A stretch of DNA of 64,000 nt from Mangrovimonas xylaniphaga (GCF_001280435.1 NZ_LBIP01000013.1:1612001-1676000); one strand, 5' to 3'. Positions 45,566 to 55,253 are shown, numbered from the stretch's first letter. Program-made: numbers and translations. The notes: generated by a model from the sequence alone, not told the origin.

Positions 45566-46600
45566 TTAATTGAGTAGTTCTTCCAATTTTTGCGTCAGTT
45601 CCTCCCCATATAAATCCCGAGCAATTATTTCACCATTTTCAGCAATTAAAAAGTTGTCGGGGATACCATTGATACCATATATCAAAGATGCTTCATTGCC
45701 ATCTCCTTTTAAATCACTTACATGTAACCAGTTTAAACTGTCTTTTTCTATAGCCTTGATCCATTTTTCTTTATGTTCGTCTAAGGATACAGCAAATACT
45801 TCAAAGCCTTTTGGGTTGAACTCCTTATAGGTTTTTACAAGATTGGGGTTTTCTTCTCGGCAAGGCCCACACCAAGAGGCCCAAAACTCTAAAAGGATCA
45901 CTTTTCCATTGGTTTTGGATAGTTTTAATGGCTCGCCGTATTGGTTGTTCATTTCAAAATCTGCCAATTGTTCTCCTATTTTAGGATCTTTATTCAGTGC
46001 TATGTAGCGAGCAATTTTTTGACCATACCTAGAAGCTTTGTTTTGCTCGGAAAATGGCTCAAAAAGTTCCATTGTTTTTTCTTTTCCATAAGTGGTACTA
46101 TAAACGGCAAGCGCGTTTGCGCTAATAATACTGTTGGGATTATTCTTGATAAAGTCCATCTCAATTTGGCGACGTTCTGCTCTTGGCAAAGTATCAAGAA
46201 TTCTGTGTAGACTCTGGTTTAAACTTTCAGATTCAGAGCCTATTACGTTTGCTGTTTTAAAATCACCATTACTGGCGTCAACTGACATAGGGCTGTCTTC
46301 CAACCAAAGAAACCTATAGGTTGAATAGTCCTTTGTTCTTAAAATGGCTTGAATGGGAGCGTAGGGTAACTTGGTTTTAAAATTAAAAGTGTTGTTGCTA
46401 ACAATTGTTGAATCTTTGAACTCTTCATTTTCCAAGTATATGGTTGTACCATTTTCTATACCGTTGGTTGTGCCCTGTAGAAAGAATTCTTTTTCAGGGG
46501 TTTCTTTACAGGAATAACTAAGCAATACAATTATGCCAAGAACTATTTGTACAATTGTTTTGCCTGTTTTTTGAGCTAAAGGAGTGTGTTTAAATGTCAT
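45566..46600 (-). CDS. TlpA-like thiol-disulfide oxidoreductase with N-terminal DUF4369-type domain
   Basis: 344 residues. After a lipoprotein-like signal (LGIIVLLSYSC) comes a beta-rich N-terminal region (about 38-190), as in DUF4369-containing TlpA proteins, then a thioredoxin domain with active site ASWCGPCREE near residue 240. It probably reduces or exchanges disulfides of exported proteins in the periplasm. Neighbours give no target. Confidence 0.88.
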   Translation of the reverse strand: MTFKHTPLAQKTGKTIVQIVLGIIVLLSYSCKETPEKEFFLQGTTNGIENGTTIYLENEEFKDSTIVSNNTFNFKTKLPYAPIQAILRTKDYSTYRFLWLEDSPMSVDASNGDFKTANVIGSESESLNQSLHRILDTLPRAERRQIEMDFIKNNPNSIISANALAVYSTTYGKEKTMELFEPFSEQNKASRYGQKIARYIALNKDPKIGEQLADFEMNNQYGEPLKLSKTNGKVILLEFWASWCGPCREENPNLVKTYKEFNPKGFEVFAVSLDEHKEKWIKAIEKDSLNWLHVSDLKGDGNEASLIYGINGIPDNFLIAENGEIIARDLYGEELTQKLEELLN

Positions 46601-47504
46601 AAATGGTTGGTTCGATTTTTAGGTTAACGTATGGAATACAAGAATTATTGTAAGATACTTCTTAATAATGTTATTTCAAATAGAAGGTGTAGCATAATTA
46701 ATGCATTGGATAATTTGGAGTATGAAGTTTTGCTTTCCAATCAGCCTATTCACATCCCCTTTATTCCCCTTCAAAGGGGGAATTTACTTGGGTTTTGATA
46801 TGTTTTTCTCGTAAAACAGGGCTTTTACCGAACAATCCTCGAAGGGAACACGAAGGAAAAGCGAAGGAAGGGATGGGAGAATTATTGTGCAATTGGTGCT
46901 GAGGTTGGGGGTTTTTGTGTTGTGGGGGTGGGTGTGGTGTGGTTGTTGGTGTTTGTTCATTTTCTTTGCTCGTCCAAAGAAAACGAACCAAAAGAAAAGA
47001 CGCCCTGTCGGTAGGCATTTTTGTGCTTCTTTTCAGAATCCCAAAACCGTTCACAAATTCCTAAACTTGGTCCAAGGCTTCCCAAGTTTTTAACGGAATT
47101 TGCTCTCTATGCTTACGACAGGTACTTCCGGCCGTGCCGGAATATGGTTTGAATTTTGGCAAGAAGATAGGTGATGATGTTTTAAGGTTTCCTATTGATA
47201 AAAACCTCATTCCGCATGGGCGGAACGTGGCTGCCTGCAGAAATAGAGAGCGAAGATGCGGAAGTGCAACGCGCAGCGTTTGGCATGTAGCTTCGGGAGC
47301 GAACGGTAACTGCCAGCGGCAGTTAATTTCCTCAGACCGTCTTGATTTTTTGGCTTGGTTTATACTGAGCTTGGCGAAGTATTGCATCAAGGCAAATGCG
47401 TAGCATTCATGAATACCTTAAAATAGAGTGAATGAATAAAATGAACGTGGAGTCCATATTTTAAATGAAATGGAAATAAGAACTATTACTAAGGAATCTT
47501 TTTT
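46601..47504. other. Non-coding, GC-richer intergenic stretch
   Basis: About 900 bp with no convincing gene. It includes a CCCCTT...AAGGGG inverted repeat near 46765-46782, a G-rich run (46907-46939, tracts of 5, 5 and 3 G) that could form a quadruplex, an ATTTTCTTTGCTCG segment, and a palindrome TTCCGGC / GCCGGAA near 47127-47143. From about 47200 to 47345 the base composition is clearly higher in GC than its surroundings. Frames here encode low-complexity or atypical protein and are likely chance. Confidence 0.55.
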
Positions 47505-48347
47505 TTACTCCAAAGCGAACAATCGACTAACTACGTCAATAAACGCTTCGTTCCACAAGCTGTTATCATGCCCGCCCTCAAATTCTTGTATTTCGGCAAA
47601 TGCCTTGAGCGTGGCATATTTTGCCTTAATAAATTCGGCATCGTCTTTCAGGAAAAAGGGTTCCTCGCTTCCGTAGCGTAAATACAAATTGGGGTATTGT
47701 ATGTTGCTGTGCCAAGTATTGCTTTGGATGTCGCCTCCAAAAGTTGAAAAGCATAGATAGGTTCCAATGATGTTTGGATGCGAGTTCAAGAGACTCATCC
47801 CAAATCCGGCCCCATTGGACACACCGTAGAAGTACCGATTATCTTTTTTGGGTTTTTGATTGTATTTGATTTCTATTTCCGGAATATACTCTTCAACAAA
47901 ATAGGCTTTATGGTTTTTAAATCTGTGGACCAATAAGGAATCTTCTTCTCTGGAAGGGTGCCTGTCTATGTATTCAAAATTTCGGTAGGTGAGGTATACC
48001 TTATTGCCATCACCAGTGGTTGTGCTTGTACTGTCTGCAATTTTACTGTTAGAAAAGCTAGCGACAAAAATTAGGGGTTTTATAATCTGGTGCTCAATTA
48101 ACGAATCTAATAAGTGTTTCTTTTGCGTTAAGTGGCTATTGCCATCAGTAGCATACATAATGGGGTATTGCTTGCTTGGGTTAAATCCCTTGGGCAAATA
48201 CACAATATGCTTCCTATATTCGGAAAGGTGAGTGCTGTAAATGGAATCTGTAAAGAATTGAGATGTTGCATTTCCTTTATCAAGTTTTGAATTACAGCAA
48301 AGGGTTGATAAGAAGATGCATCCAATAACGAATACTAAAGTTTTCAT
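47505..48347 (-). CDS. Putative esterase, lipoprotein (enterochelin esterase-like fold)
   Basis: The start at 48347 gives MKTLVFVIGCIFLSTLCC as a lipoprotein signal; the frame continues upstream to 48428 without a better start. The 280-residue body has an esterase D-like alpha/beta fold with KHIVYLPKGFNPSKQYPIMY, nucleophile GVSNGAGFG (about residue 174) and a late GGHDNSLW with the histidine. It hydrolyses an unknown ester outside the cytoplasm. Confidence 0.78.
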   Translation of the reverse strand: MKTLVFVIGCIFLSTLCCNSKLDKGNATSQFFTDSIYSTHLSEYRKHIVYLPKGFNPSKQYPIMYATDGNSHLTQKKHLLDSLIEHQIIKPLIFVASFSNSKIADSTSTTTGDGNKVYLTYRNFEYIDRHPSREEDSLLVHRFKNHKAYFVEEYIPEIEIKYNQKPKKDNRYFYGVSNGAGFGMSLLNSHPNIIGTYLCFSTFGGDIQSNTWHSNIQYPNLYLRYGSEEPFFLKDDAEFIKAKYATLKAFAEIQEFEGGHDNSLWNEAFIDVVSRLFALE

Positions 48348-48451
48348 GTTCATTGCAATAGTTTGGAACAATTGTTTTAGGGTTTGTGGCTTCAGGCTTG
48401 GATTGGCTTGATAAACCTCAATTCCCAATACTCACTACGACATACCAACCC

Positions 48452-49042
48452 CTAAATATGTTTTCCTTTATTCCACCCATGTTTCCCTAAATACTGTGTG
48501 CCACTTTCAACAGCGCCTTCTTCAATAGATGTGCCTATGCTGTCATTCCAACGGTTCAGGTAACCAAACAGGGAAATCACGCCCAGCATTTCCACAATCT
48601 CGCCTTCGTCCCAATGTTGGCGTAGGCGTTGTTCTATGGAGGCATCCACGGCGTTGGGTACTTGGCTGGCGGCAAGGCTAAAATCCAGTGCGGCACGTTC
48701 GGCTTCGTTAAAGGCAGGATGGGTGCGGTAGTCCCAAATATGGTCCAATTGCTCTTGGTGCGCCCCGTAGCGTTCGGCCGCCCTAATGGCGTGGGCCTGG
48801 CAATACCTACAGCCCGCGGCATTGCTGCTTACCCAGGCAATCATGCGCTTGAGGGCAGAAGTCACCCGCCCTTCGTTGGCCATTACCGCTTTGTTGAGGT
48901 TGATAAAGGCCTTGGAAATGGCTGGGCGCCGCTGCATGGTGAGCACCGAGTTGGGACAAAATCCCAAGGTTTCGTTAAAGAATTCGGCTAGTTCCTTGGT
49001 TTCCTGGTCATAATCTGGCGATAATGGTGTGACAAGTGGCAT
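48452..49042 (-). CDS. AhpD-like / carboxymuconolactone decarboxylase family peroxidase
   Basis: 196 residues with a helical CMD domain and the redox motif CRYCQAHAIRAAERYG (about residues 78-93), whose CxxC plus His matches alkylhydroperoxidase D-like proteins. A related gene is often named peroxidase-related enzyme. It lies convergent-side next to the esterase and divergent from osmC, which also handles peroxides. Confidence 0.85.
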   Translation of the reverse strand: MPLVTPLSPDYDQETKELAEFFNETLGFCPNSVLTMQRRPAISKAFINLNKAVMANEGRVTSALKRMIAWVSSNAAGCRYCQAHAIRAAERYGAHQEQLDHIWDYRTHPAFNEAERAALDFSLAASQVPNAVDASIEQRLRQHWDEGEIVEMLGVISLFGYLNRWNDSIGTSIEEGAVESGTQYLGKHGWNKGKHI

Positions 49043-49108
49043 AATTGTTCCTTTTTAGGGTTTTAAGTAGTATTTTTGAACTAACAAGTAACGAAAAAAT
49101 CACAAACG

Positions 49109-49531
49109 ATGACACATAAAGTTGTAACGCACTGGAAAGGGAACTCTCAATTTGAATCGGATAACCCAAGCGGAAAGACCCTGTTTATGGACACTTCAGA
49201 AGAACACGGGGGGCACAATTCAGGCCTAAGACCTAAGGCCATGATGTTGTCGTCTTTGGCGGGATGTTCCGGTTTGGATGTGGTATCCATCTTGGACAAA
49301 ATGAAGGTGCAGGTATCCGATTTCAGAATAGATACCTTTGGAGAACTTACCGAGGAGCACCCAAAAATCTACCACACGGTCAATGTGGAATACCATTTTT
49401 ATGGCGAGAACCTTAATGAGGACAAAATAAAAAAGGCGGTAGATTTATCTGTCGAAAAATATTGTGGCGTTATGGAAATGTTTAGGAAATTTGCAACTGT
49501 AAATACTTCTATTCATTATCACAACAAATAA
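49109..49531 (+). CDS. OsmC family peroxiredoxin-like protein
   Basis: 140 residues with the two OsmC cysteines: GCSGLDVVSILDKM near residue 52 and KYCGVMEMFRK near 124. These reduce organic hydroperoxides. It is followed by recJ with a 1-bp gap and is divergent from the AhpD-like gene (66 bp apart), suggesting an oxidative-stress pair. Confidence 0.9.
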   Translation: MTHKVVTHWKGNSQFESDNPSGKTLFMDTSEEHGGHNSGLRPKAMMLSSLAGCSGLDVVSILDKMKVQVSDFRIDTFGELTEEHPKIYHTVNVEYHFYGENLNEDKIKKAVDLSVEKYCGVMEMFRKFATVNTSIHYHNK

Positions 49532-49532
49532 C

Positions 49533-51236
49533 ATGCGTTGGACGCTTAAGCCCAAACCACCAAAGGAACAGATTACTGCCCTAAAAGAGGCTCTTCAGGT
49601 AGATGATATTGTAGCAACCTTGTTGTTGCAACGCAATATTGAAAGCTTTGAAGAAGCCAAGGATTTTTTTAGACCTTCTTTAGAACATCTGCACGATCCC
49701 TACCTCATGAAGGATATGGACAAGGCGGTGGCAAGGATTGAGCAGGCCCTTTCACAGGGCGAAAATATTTTGGTATATGGCGATTATGATGTAGACGGAA
49801 CTACTTCTGTGGCCCTGATGTCGTCTTACCTAAAAACCAGAACCGATAGGGCGGCTACCTATATTCCTGACCGTTACGATGAAGGGTATGGGGTATCCTA
49901 TAAGGGCATTGACTTTGCCGATGATAATGACTTCTCCCTTATTGTGGCGTTGGACTGTGGTATCAAGGCCATCGACAAGGTAGCCTATGCCAAGGAAAAA
50001 GGTATCGATTTTGTCATCTGCGACCATCATAGACCGGGGAGCGAAGTGCCCCAAGCGGTGGCTGTGTTGGACCCCAAACAGGAAGACTGCCAGTATCCTT
50101 ATAAGGAATTGTGTGGTTGTGGGGTAGGCTTTAAGTTGATTCAGGCCTTATCGGCTAATGATGGCAAAACTATAGAAGACCTTACGGAATATCTGGATTT
50201 GGTGGCAACGGCCATTGGGGCAGATATTGTTCCAATTACTGGAGAAAACAGAGTGCTTGCCTATTTTGGCATGCAGGTCATCAATGCGCAACCAAGACCC
50301 GGCTTTCAGGCCATCATCAACCAAGTAAAGAAAAGCAACCTGAGCATTACCGATGTGGTGTTTATTATTGCCCCACGTATCAATGCGGCGGGACGTATGA
50401 AACACGGCAACCATGCGGTGACGCTTCTTACAGAAACAAACTCTGCCCTTGCCGAACAATATGCCAGCGAGATTGAAACCTTCAACAGCGATCGACGTGA
50501 AGCCGACCAACAAATTACGGTGGAAGCTTTGGAGCAGATTGTGCAGTTACAGGAGCAGGAACGCTATACTTCGGTAGTATACCAAGAGCATTGGCACAAA
50601 GGCGTGATAGGCATTGTGGCTTCCCGTTTGATTGAAACCTATTACCGCCCTACGCTGGTATTTACCAAAAGCGGGGATAAGTTGGCAGCTTCGGCACGCT
50701 CTGTAAGTGGCTTTGATGTATACAATGCCCTAGAGGCCTGTAGCGAGCATATAGAGCAGTTTGGAGGGCATAAATATGCGGCAGGATTGACCTTGAAGGA
50801 AGAAAATTATGAGGCCTTTAAACAGGCTTTTGAAGATGTGGTGTCGCAAACCATAGACAAGACCCTTTTAACTCCTGAGATAAAAATTGATACCAAGATT
50901 GAATTGCACGAAGTGAATGCCAAACTATGGCGTATCATGAAGCAGTTTGCACCTTTTGGACCGGGCAATATGTCTCCCATTTTCATGACAGAAGACCTTG
51001 TAGATACCGGCTACGGAAAATGTGTGGGCGAAGACGATAAGCATTTGCGTGTTGTGGTGGGCCAACCGCATAATCCGCAGGCTAACGGCAACACCCTTGT
51101 GGGGATTGGTTTTGGTCTTGGTGACAAGTTTCCTTTAATTCAGGATAAGCAAGCTTTTAAGGCCGTGTATTCCATAGACGAAAACCATTGGAATGGTACG
51201 GTGTCTTTACAGATGAAGTTACGGGATATAAAGTAA
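49533..51236 (+). CDS. recJ: Single-stranded-DNA-specific exonuclease RecJ
   Basis: 567 residues. DHH-family motifs are clear: YGDYDVDGTTSVALM, ALDCGIKAIDKV and ICDHHRPG, then the DHHA1 glycine motif (SVSGFDVYNALEACSEHIEQFGGH). It degrades single-stranded DNA 5' to 3' in repair and recombination. It begins 1 bp after osmC. Confidence 0.96.
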   Translation: MRWTLKPKPPKEQITALKEALQVDDIVATLLLQRNIESFEEAKDFFRPSLEHLHDPYLMKDMDKAVARIEQALSQGENILVYGDYDVDGTTSVALMSSYLKTRTDRAATYIPDRYDEGYGVSYKGIDFADDNDFSLIVALDCGIKAIDKVAYAKEKGIDFVICDHHRPGSEVPQAVAVLDPKQEDCQYPYKELCGCGVGFKLIQALSANDGKTIEDLTEYLDLVATAIGADIVPITGENRVLAYFGMQVINAQPRPGFQAIINQVKKSNLSITDVVFIIAPRINAAGRMKHGNHAVTLLTETNSALAEQYASEIETFNSDRREADQQITVEALEQIVQLQEQERYTSVVYQEHWHKGVIGIVASRLIETYYRPTLVFTKSGDKLAASARSVSGFDVYNALEACSEHIEQFGGHKYAAGLTLKEENYEAFKQAFEDVVSQTIDKTLLTPEIKIDTKIELHEVNAKLWRIMKQFAPFGPGNMSPIFMTEDLVDTGYGKCVGEDDKHLRVVVGQPHNPQANGNTLVGIGFGLGDKFPLIQDKQAFKAVYSIDENHWNGTVSLQMKLRDIK

Positions 51237-51281
51237 ATACCTTAGGGACTTTGAAGTCCACTTTGATTAGGTTGCTTAGTT

Positions 51282-51390
51282 TATCGAAATAGCGCTGAGA
51301 AAAAGGATATCGAAACCAAAATGCCTTTTGGAAATCGTATTCTCGATATAATATTTTTGTAGAATGTCACTCGAATTCACGACTTTTGAA
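51282..51390 (-). repeat. Dispersed relative of the 43-45 kb repeat, inverted
   Basis: Read on the minus strand this spacer resembles the unit found at 42960, 44124 and 45268: GTGAATTCGAGTGACATTC, then TATCGAGAA, then GGCATTTTGGTTTCGATA. It is diverged. It sits between recJ and the MFS gene. Confidence 0.6.
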
Positions 51391-51467
51391 AGTAGAAAGT
51401 ACTGCAGAAGATTCATTTAATAAATTGTGTTAAAGTAGTGTAGTACTACAGCATCAAAATCTAACTT

Positions 51468-52739
51468 ATGGCAAAAAACGACCCTTATGCGGCCTTGAGA
51501 TATAAAGAGTTCAATACTTTTTTAATAGTGCGTTTTGCACTGGTATTTGCCTGGTCTATGCAGTTTATCGTGATAGAGTGGCAGGTATACAGTATTACAA
51601 AAGACCCCTTGTCCTTGGGGATTATTGGCTTGATGGAGATCATTCCGGCACTGTCCATGGCACTGTTTGCAGGGCATATCACAGATCAAAGAGAAAAACG
51701 GAACCTTTTGGCCCTTTGTATTGCGGCCTTTTCCTTAATTAGTTTAGGCTTGTTCCTTTTGACTTGGGATGTGGTAGTCGCCGATTGGTCTACAAGAACC
51801 ATCTTGTATGGTATTTATTCCTTGGTGTTTTTCGGGGGAATTGTAAGATCCTTTTTTGGGCCAACCATCTTTTCGTTGGTAGCCTTGATCGTGCCTAAAA
51901 AGATTTACCCTAATGCAGCGACTTGGAGTAGCTCTACTTGGCAAATGGCCAGTGTTTTGGGGCCTGCAACGGCGGGAATTCTCATCAGCATCATAGGCGT
52001 GCATTGGACTTTGTGTTTTGTGTTTGGATTGGCGATGTTGGCCTTGATAGTATTATTTCAAATAAAGAAAAAACCTGTATTGAACCCAAAAATTGGGGAG
52101 CCTGTGTTGCAGAGTTTGAAGGAAGGTGTACGCTTTGTATTTAAAACCAAAGCCATTTTAGGAGCCTTGACGTTGGACATGGTGGCCGTATTGTTTGGGG
52201 GCGCGATTGCCCTTTTGCCTGTATTTGCCCAAGATATTTTAAAAGTGGGTAGTGAAGGGTTTGGAGTGCTAAGAGCTGCTCCTGCCGTAGGAGCCTTTTT
52301 AACCATGTTGACCACGGCCTATATTCCTATCAGTAGAAAAGCTGGGATGAAGCTATTGGGGGCAGTATTTGGCTTTGGAATATGCATCATAGTATTTGGG
52401 TTGTCATCCATCTTTTGGGTCTCGGTAGTGGCACTGTTCTTTAGTGGTGTGACTGATGGGGTATCCATGGTGATTAGACAAACCATTCTTCAAATCAAGA
52501 CACCAGACAATATGCGCGGACGGGTGTCGTCGGTAAATTCCATGTTTGTAGGATCTTCCAACGAGTTGGGCGCTTTTGAGAGTGGTTTGACCGCCAAATT
52601 GATGGGAACTGTTACCGCTGTAGTGTTTGGTGGCACGATGACCTTGATTACTGTAATAACTACGGGATTGGTATCACCTACATTTAGAAAATTGGATCTT
52701 ACCAAAGATTTGGAAGAACACCAGAAGGACGAGCACTAA
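51468..52739 (+). CDS. Major facilitator superfamily transporter
   Basis: 423 residues, about 12 membrane segments, with an MFS-like loop AGHITDQREKRNLL after the second helix (about residue 64-77) and a second related loop around residue 285. The family resembles enterobactin exporter EntS-type permeases, so drug or siderophore export is possible but unproved. It ends convergently with the LpxH-like gene, overlapping 4 bp. Confidence 0.85.
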   Translation: MAKNDPYAALRYKEFNTFLIVRFALVFAWSMQFIVIEWQVYSITKDPLSLGIIGLMEIIPALSMALFAGHITDQREKRNLLALCIAAFSLISLGLFLLTWDVVVADWSTRTILYGIYSLVFFGGIVRSFFGPTIFSLVALIVPKKIYPNAATWSSSTWQMASVLGPATAGILISIIGVHWTLCFVFGLAMLALIVLFQIKKKPVLNPKIGEPVLQSLKEGVRFVFKTKAILGALTLDMVAVLFGGAIALLPVFAQDILKVGSEGFGVLRAAPAVGAFLTMLTTAYIPISRKAGMKLLGAVFGFGICIIVFGLSSIFWVSVVALFFSGVTDGVSMVIRQTILQIKTPDNMRGRVSSVNSMFVGSSNELGAFESGLTAKLMGTVTAVVFGGTMTLITVITTGLVSPTFRKLDLTKDLEEHQKDEH

Positions 52740-53488
52740 TAGGTTTTTAAGTGCATTTCCTTGCCATCAAATACGCCGTAGGTATAATAGTTGATCCAAT
52801 CGCCTAGGTTGATGTATTTTGCGTTGTTGCCTAGGTCTATTTCCATTGGTAAATGGCGGTGTCCAAACACGAAATAGTCTCTGTGTTTGTCTTCCAATTT
52901 TCGTCTGGAATATTGTACTAGCCACTCCTTGTCTTCTCCTAAAAAGGCAGCATCTTCATCACCAGAGATGAGTTTGTTTTTCACGGAAAGGTATTGCGCC
53001 AATTTTACGCCTAAATCTGGGTGCAACCAACGGAACAGCCACTTGCTAAAAGGATTGGTGAACACCTTTTTCATGCGTTTGTAACCCTTGTCCCCAGGAC
53101 CTAGACCATCGCCATGACCTATGAAAAATGTCGTGTCGTTGAAGGTGAATTCTTGGGGTTCGTGGTATACCTGGATGTTGAGTTCTTCTTCAAAATAACC
53201 ATCCATCCAAAGGTCATGATTGCCCACAAAGAAATAAATAGGAATTCCAGAATCGCTGATTTCGGCCAATTTGCCCAAAGTTCTTGTAAAGCCTTTTGGC
53301 ACTACGGTTTTATATTCAAACCAAAAGTCGAAAAGATCGCCAATTAAAAAGATGGCGGCAGCATCCTGCTTGATCTCGTCTAACCAAGCGACAAATTTCT
53401 GTTCTCTTGGGCGTGAGGCTTCTTGTGTAGGGGCTCCCAAATGGTTGTCGGAAGCAAAGTATATGTGTTTTCCTTGGGGGATGTTCAT
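52736..53488 (-). CDS. lpxH: UDP-2,3-diacylglucosamine diphosphatase-like metallophosphatase
   Basis: 250 residues with all metallophosphatase motifs: FASDNHLG (Asp and His), IGDLFDFWFEY, VGNHDLWM, GHGDG and FGHRHLP. Size and sequence suit LpxH of lipid A synthesis, although the first motif reads DNH rather than DxH of other family members. It overlaps dinB by 4 bp (ATGA) and may be co-transcribed. Confidence 0.88.
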   Translation of the reverse strand: MNIPQGKHIYFASDNHLGAPTQEASRPREQKFVAWLDEIKQDAAAIFLIGDLFDFWFEYKTVVPKGFTRTLGKLAEISDSGIPIYFFVGNHDLWMDGYFEEELNIQVYHEPQEFTFNDTTFFIGHGDGLGPGDKGYKRMKKVFTNPFSKWLFRWLHPDLGVKLAQYLSVKNKLISGDEDAAFLGEDKEWLVQYSRRKLEDKHRDYFVFGHRHLPMEIDLGNNAKYINLGDWINYYTYGVFDGKEMHLKTY

Positions 53489-53925
53489 CGTTTGTAAAAA
53501 ATATAGTCGGTTACAGGAGGTGTGATTCCGTACTTTCTAAGATCGGAAATCAACTGCCCCTTGTGGTGGGTATGGTGGTTGGAAATATGGAACAAAATGT
53601 CCTGTACCGAGTTCTCATAAGGTTCTCCCTTGGAGTTGAGGTATGCTATGGGTTCTCCAAACTCGTAGGTGTCAATTATCTTAAGGGTGGTCCTATAATT
53701 AATGGTATCTATGATTTTAAAGTTCTCCAAAGGGTGTAATTGGTTTACCTCAAAAGGGGTGGTTTCCAAAATACGTGAATTCCATATTTGGTGGGCATTT
53801 AAACAATGCGAAAACATGGCAGGGGTGCGCTCTGAAACCTGTTGGTGATACTTTAAGAATACCTCTATCAACGTTTGGTTCATGTGATGATGGTACTCAA
53901 AAATGTCTTTAAAGAAATCCTCCAT
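53485..53925 (-). CDS. DinB family protein
   Basis: 146 residues, a four-helix bundle with the metal-binding histidine set: FSHCLNAHQIWNSR (His) and HISNHHTHHKGQL near the end. DinB-fold proteins are thiol-transferase or DNA-damage-related; the specific activity is unknown. It overlaps the lpxH start by 4 bp. Confidence 0.85.
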   Translation of the reverse strand: MEDFFKDIFEYHHHMNQTLIEVFLKYHQQVSERTPAMFSHCLNAHQIWNSRILETTPFEVNQLHPLENFKIIDTINYRTTLKIIDTYEFGEPIAYLNSKGEPYENSVQDILFHISNHHTHHKGQLISDLRKYGITPPVTDYIFYKR

Positions 53926-53958
53926 GTATGTTGGTGTTGTTTACTAAAGTTGGTGCTG

Positions 53959-54411
53959 TTAGTTATTGTCGCTCGCAAACCATTCGGCGTAGGACGAATC
54001 GGTTTCCTGTAGTTTAAGAGAATGGAGCTGTATGTTTTGGGGCAGCCTATTTTTTATTTTTTGCGCAAAGTCTATCACCATCATTTCACTGGTAGGTTGG
54101 TATTCTACCAAAAGTACGTTGTGCCCACGATCTTCCAATTCTTTGGCCAATTCTATGTGCGGGGTGTTTTTGTTGAACACGGTGGCGTGGTCAAATACAT
54201 CAACAATTTCTTCCTTTACAATCTTTTTCAGATCTCCAAAATCAATCACCATCCCAAACTTCACATTGGAAGTATCTGAAATGGGCTGTCCAATTACCGT
54301 TACCGAGAGTTTATAACTGTGTCCGTGTACATTTTTGCACTTCCCATCATAACCATAAAGTGCGTGTCCTGTTTCGAAAGAAAATTGCTTCGTAATTCGA
54401 ATGTTGCTCAT
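53959..54411 (-). CDS. queD: 6-carboxytetrahydropterin synthase / 6-pyruvoyl-tetrahydropterin synthase family
   Basis: MSNIRITKQFSFETGHALYG at 54411 is chosen over the upstream TTG at 54417. The 150-residue protein has the zinc and active-site residues in CKNVHGHSYKLSV, a His-Ala pair in VFDHATVFN, and the catalytic Glu in LKLQETDSSYAEW. QueD makes the precursor of queuosine/7-deazaguanine. PTPS (biopterin) is the close alternative; queC/queE are not in the window. Confidence 0.88.
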   Translation of the reverse strand: MSNIRITKQFSFETGHALYGYDGKCKNVHGHSYKLSVTVIGQPISDTSNVKFGMVIDFGDLKKIVKEEIVDVFDHATVFNKNTPHIELAKELEDRGHNVLLVEYQPTSEMMVIDFAQKIKNRLPQNIQLHSLKLQETDSSYAEWFASDNN

Positions 54412-54502
54412 AGTCAAAATATTTCATTGCAAAGGTATTGAATTTGTAAAAGCAAATGGTTTTTAGATTACATTTGCGCACTTTTTTTAGATCTATGAAA
54501 CC

Positions 54503-55144
54503 ATGAGTGTGCTCTTTGAGCAATTGGATTTTGTTGAAAACCCGCTATATGAGAGCGTTATAGCGGATATTTTAACGCAGAAGTACAGTGTTGTTGAACA
54601 ATTCTTTACTGCTGAAGAGGTCGCCGCTTTGCGCGATTCTTTAATGGAAAAGCACCAATTGGATGCTTTTAAAAAAGCGGCTATTGGCAACCGTGTGAAT
54701 GAAACCATAGAAAAGTCCATTCGAGGCGATGTGATTCTTTGGATTGATGAGGTAAATGCCAATGCTACAGAGCAATTGTTTTTTGATAAGATCAATCATT
54801 TGGTAGGCTATCTTAATAAGACCTGCTTTATGGGAATTTTACAGAAGGAATTCCATTATGCTTTATATCCGAAGGGGACTTATTACAAACGACATTTGGA
54901 TACCTTCCAAAATGACGATCGTCGTAAACTGTCTTTTGTTTGCTATTTGAATGATGAAGATTGGCAGCCAGAAAATGGAGGCGAGTTGGTATTATACCTT
55001 GATGAAAATGGTGTGGAACAGGAGAAAGTGATTTATCCGTTTCCGGGGCGCGTGGTGATTTTTGAAAGCCAGGTGATAGAGCATGAGGTAAAACCTGTGG
55101 ATACCCAAAGATTGAGTATTACAGGTTGGTTAAAGACGCGTTAA
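54503..55144 (+). CDS. 2-oxoglutarate/Fe(II)-dependent oxygenase
   Basis: 213 residues with the iron triad in RHLDTF (His-x-Asp) and IEHEVKPV (His), plus a 2OG-binding Arg in RLSITGW. The fold resembles prolyl 4-hydroxylase-like oxygenases. Substrate unknown. It starts about 90 bp from divergent queD. Confidence 0.85.
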   Translation: MSVLFEQLDFVENPLYESVIADILTQKYSVVEQFFTAEEVAALRDSLMEKHQLDAFKKAAIGNRVNETIEKSIRGDVILWIDEVNANATEQLFFDKINHLVGYLNKTCFMGILQKEFHYALYPKGTYYKRHLDTFQNDDRRKLSFVCYLNDEDWQPENGGELVLYLDENGVEQEKVIYPFPGRVVIFESQVIEHEVKPVDTQRLSITGWLKTR

Positions 55145-55146
55145 TC

Positions 55147-55245
55147 TTAGCGCCTTTTGTTGCGGTTGTAGATGTAAATCACAATCAATACAATGGCTAG
55201 GATTAAAAACAAGCCGTTACCGCTTAAAAAGTTTAGGATATTCAT
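55147..55245 (-). CDS. Tiny membrane protein
   Basis: 32 residues starting MNILNFLSGNGLFLILAIVLI, a single hydrophobic helix ending in a basic tail (YIYNRNKRR). It begins at ATG 55245 and ends 2 bp after the end of the oxygenase gene. Its sequence has the positive-inside pattern of genuine single-pass peptides. The function is unknown; it may be a protein partner or a chance ORF. It lies 8 bp after the next small gene. Confidence 0.5.
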   Translation of the reverse strand: MNILNFLSGNGLFLILAIVLIVIYIYNRNKRR

Positions 55246-55253
55246 GGTACTGT

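Noticed and set aside
46761-47403. Open frames on both strands of the 46.6-47.5 kb block (68-109 codons)
   Set aside because: They overlap each other on both strands, have odd composition (runs of P, Q, W, C or K/R) and no domain. They look like chance frames in a GC-richer non-coding block.
54411-54417. Earlier TTG start for QueD
   Set aside because: Family members begin near the ATG at 54411; the two extra residues add nothing.
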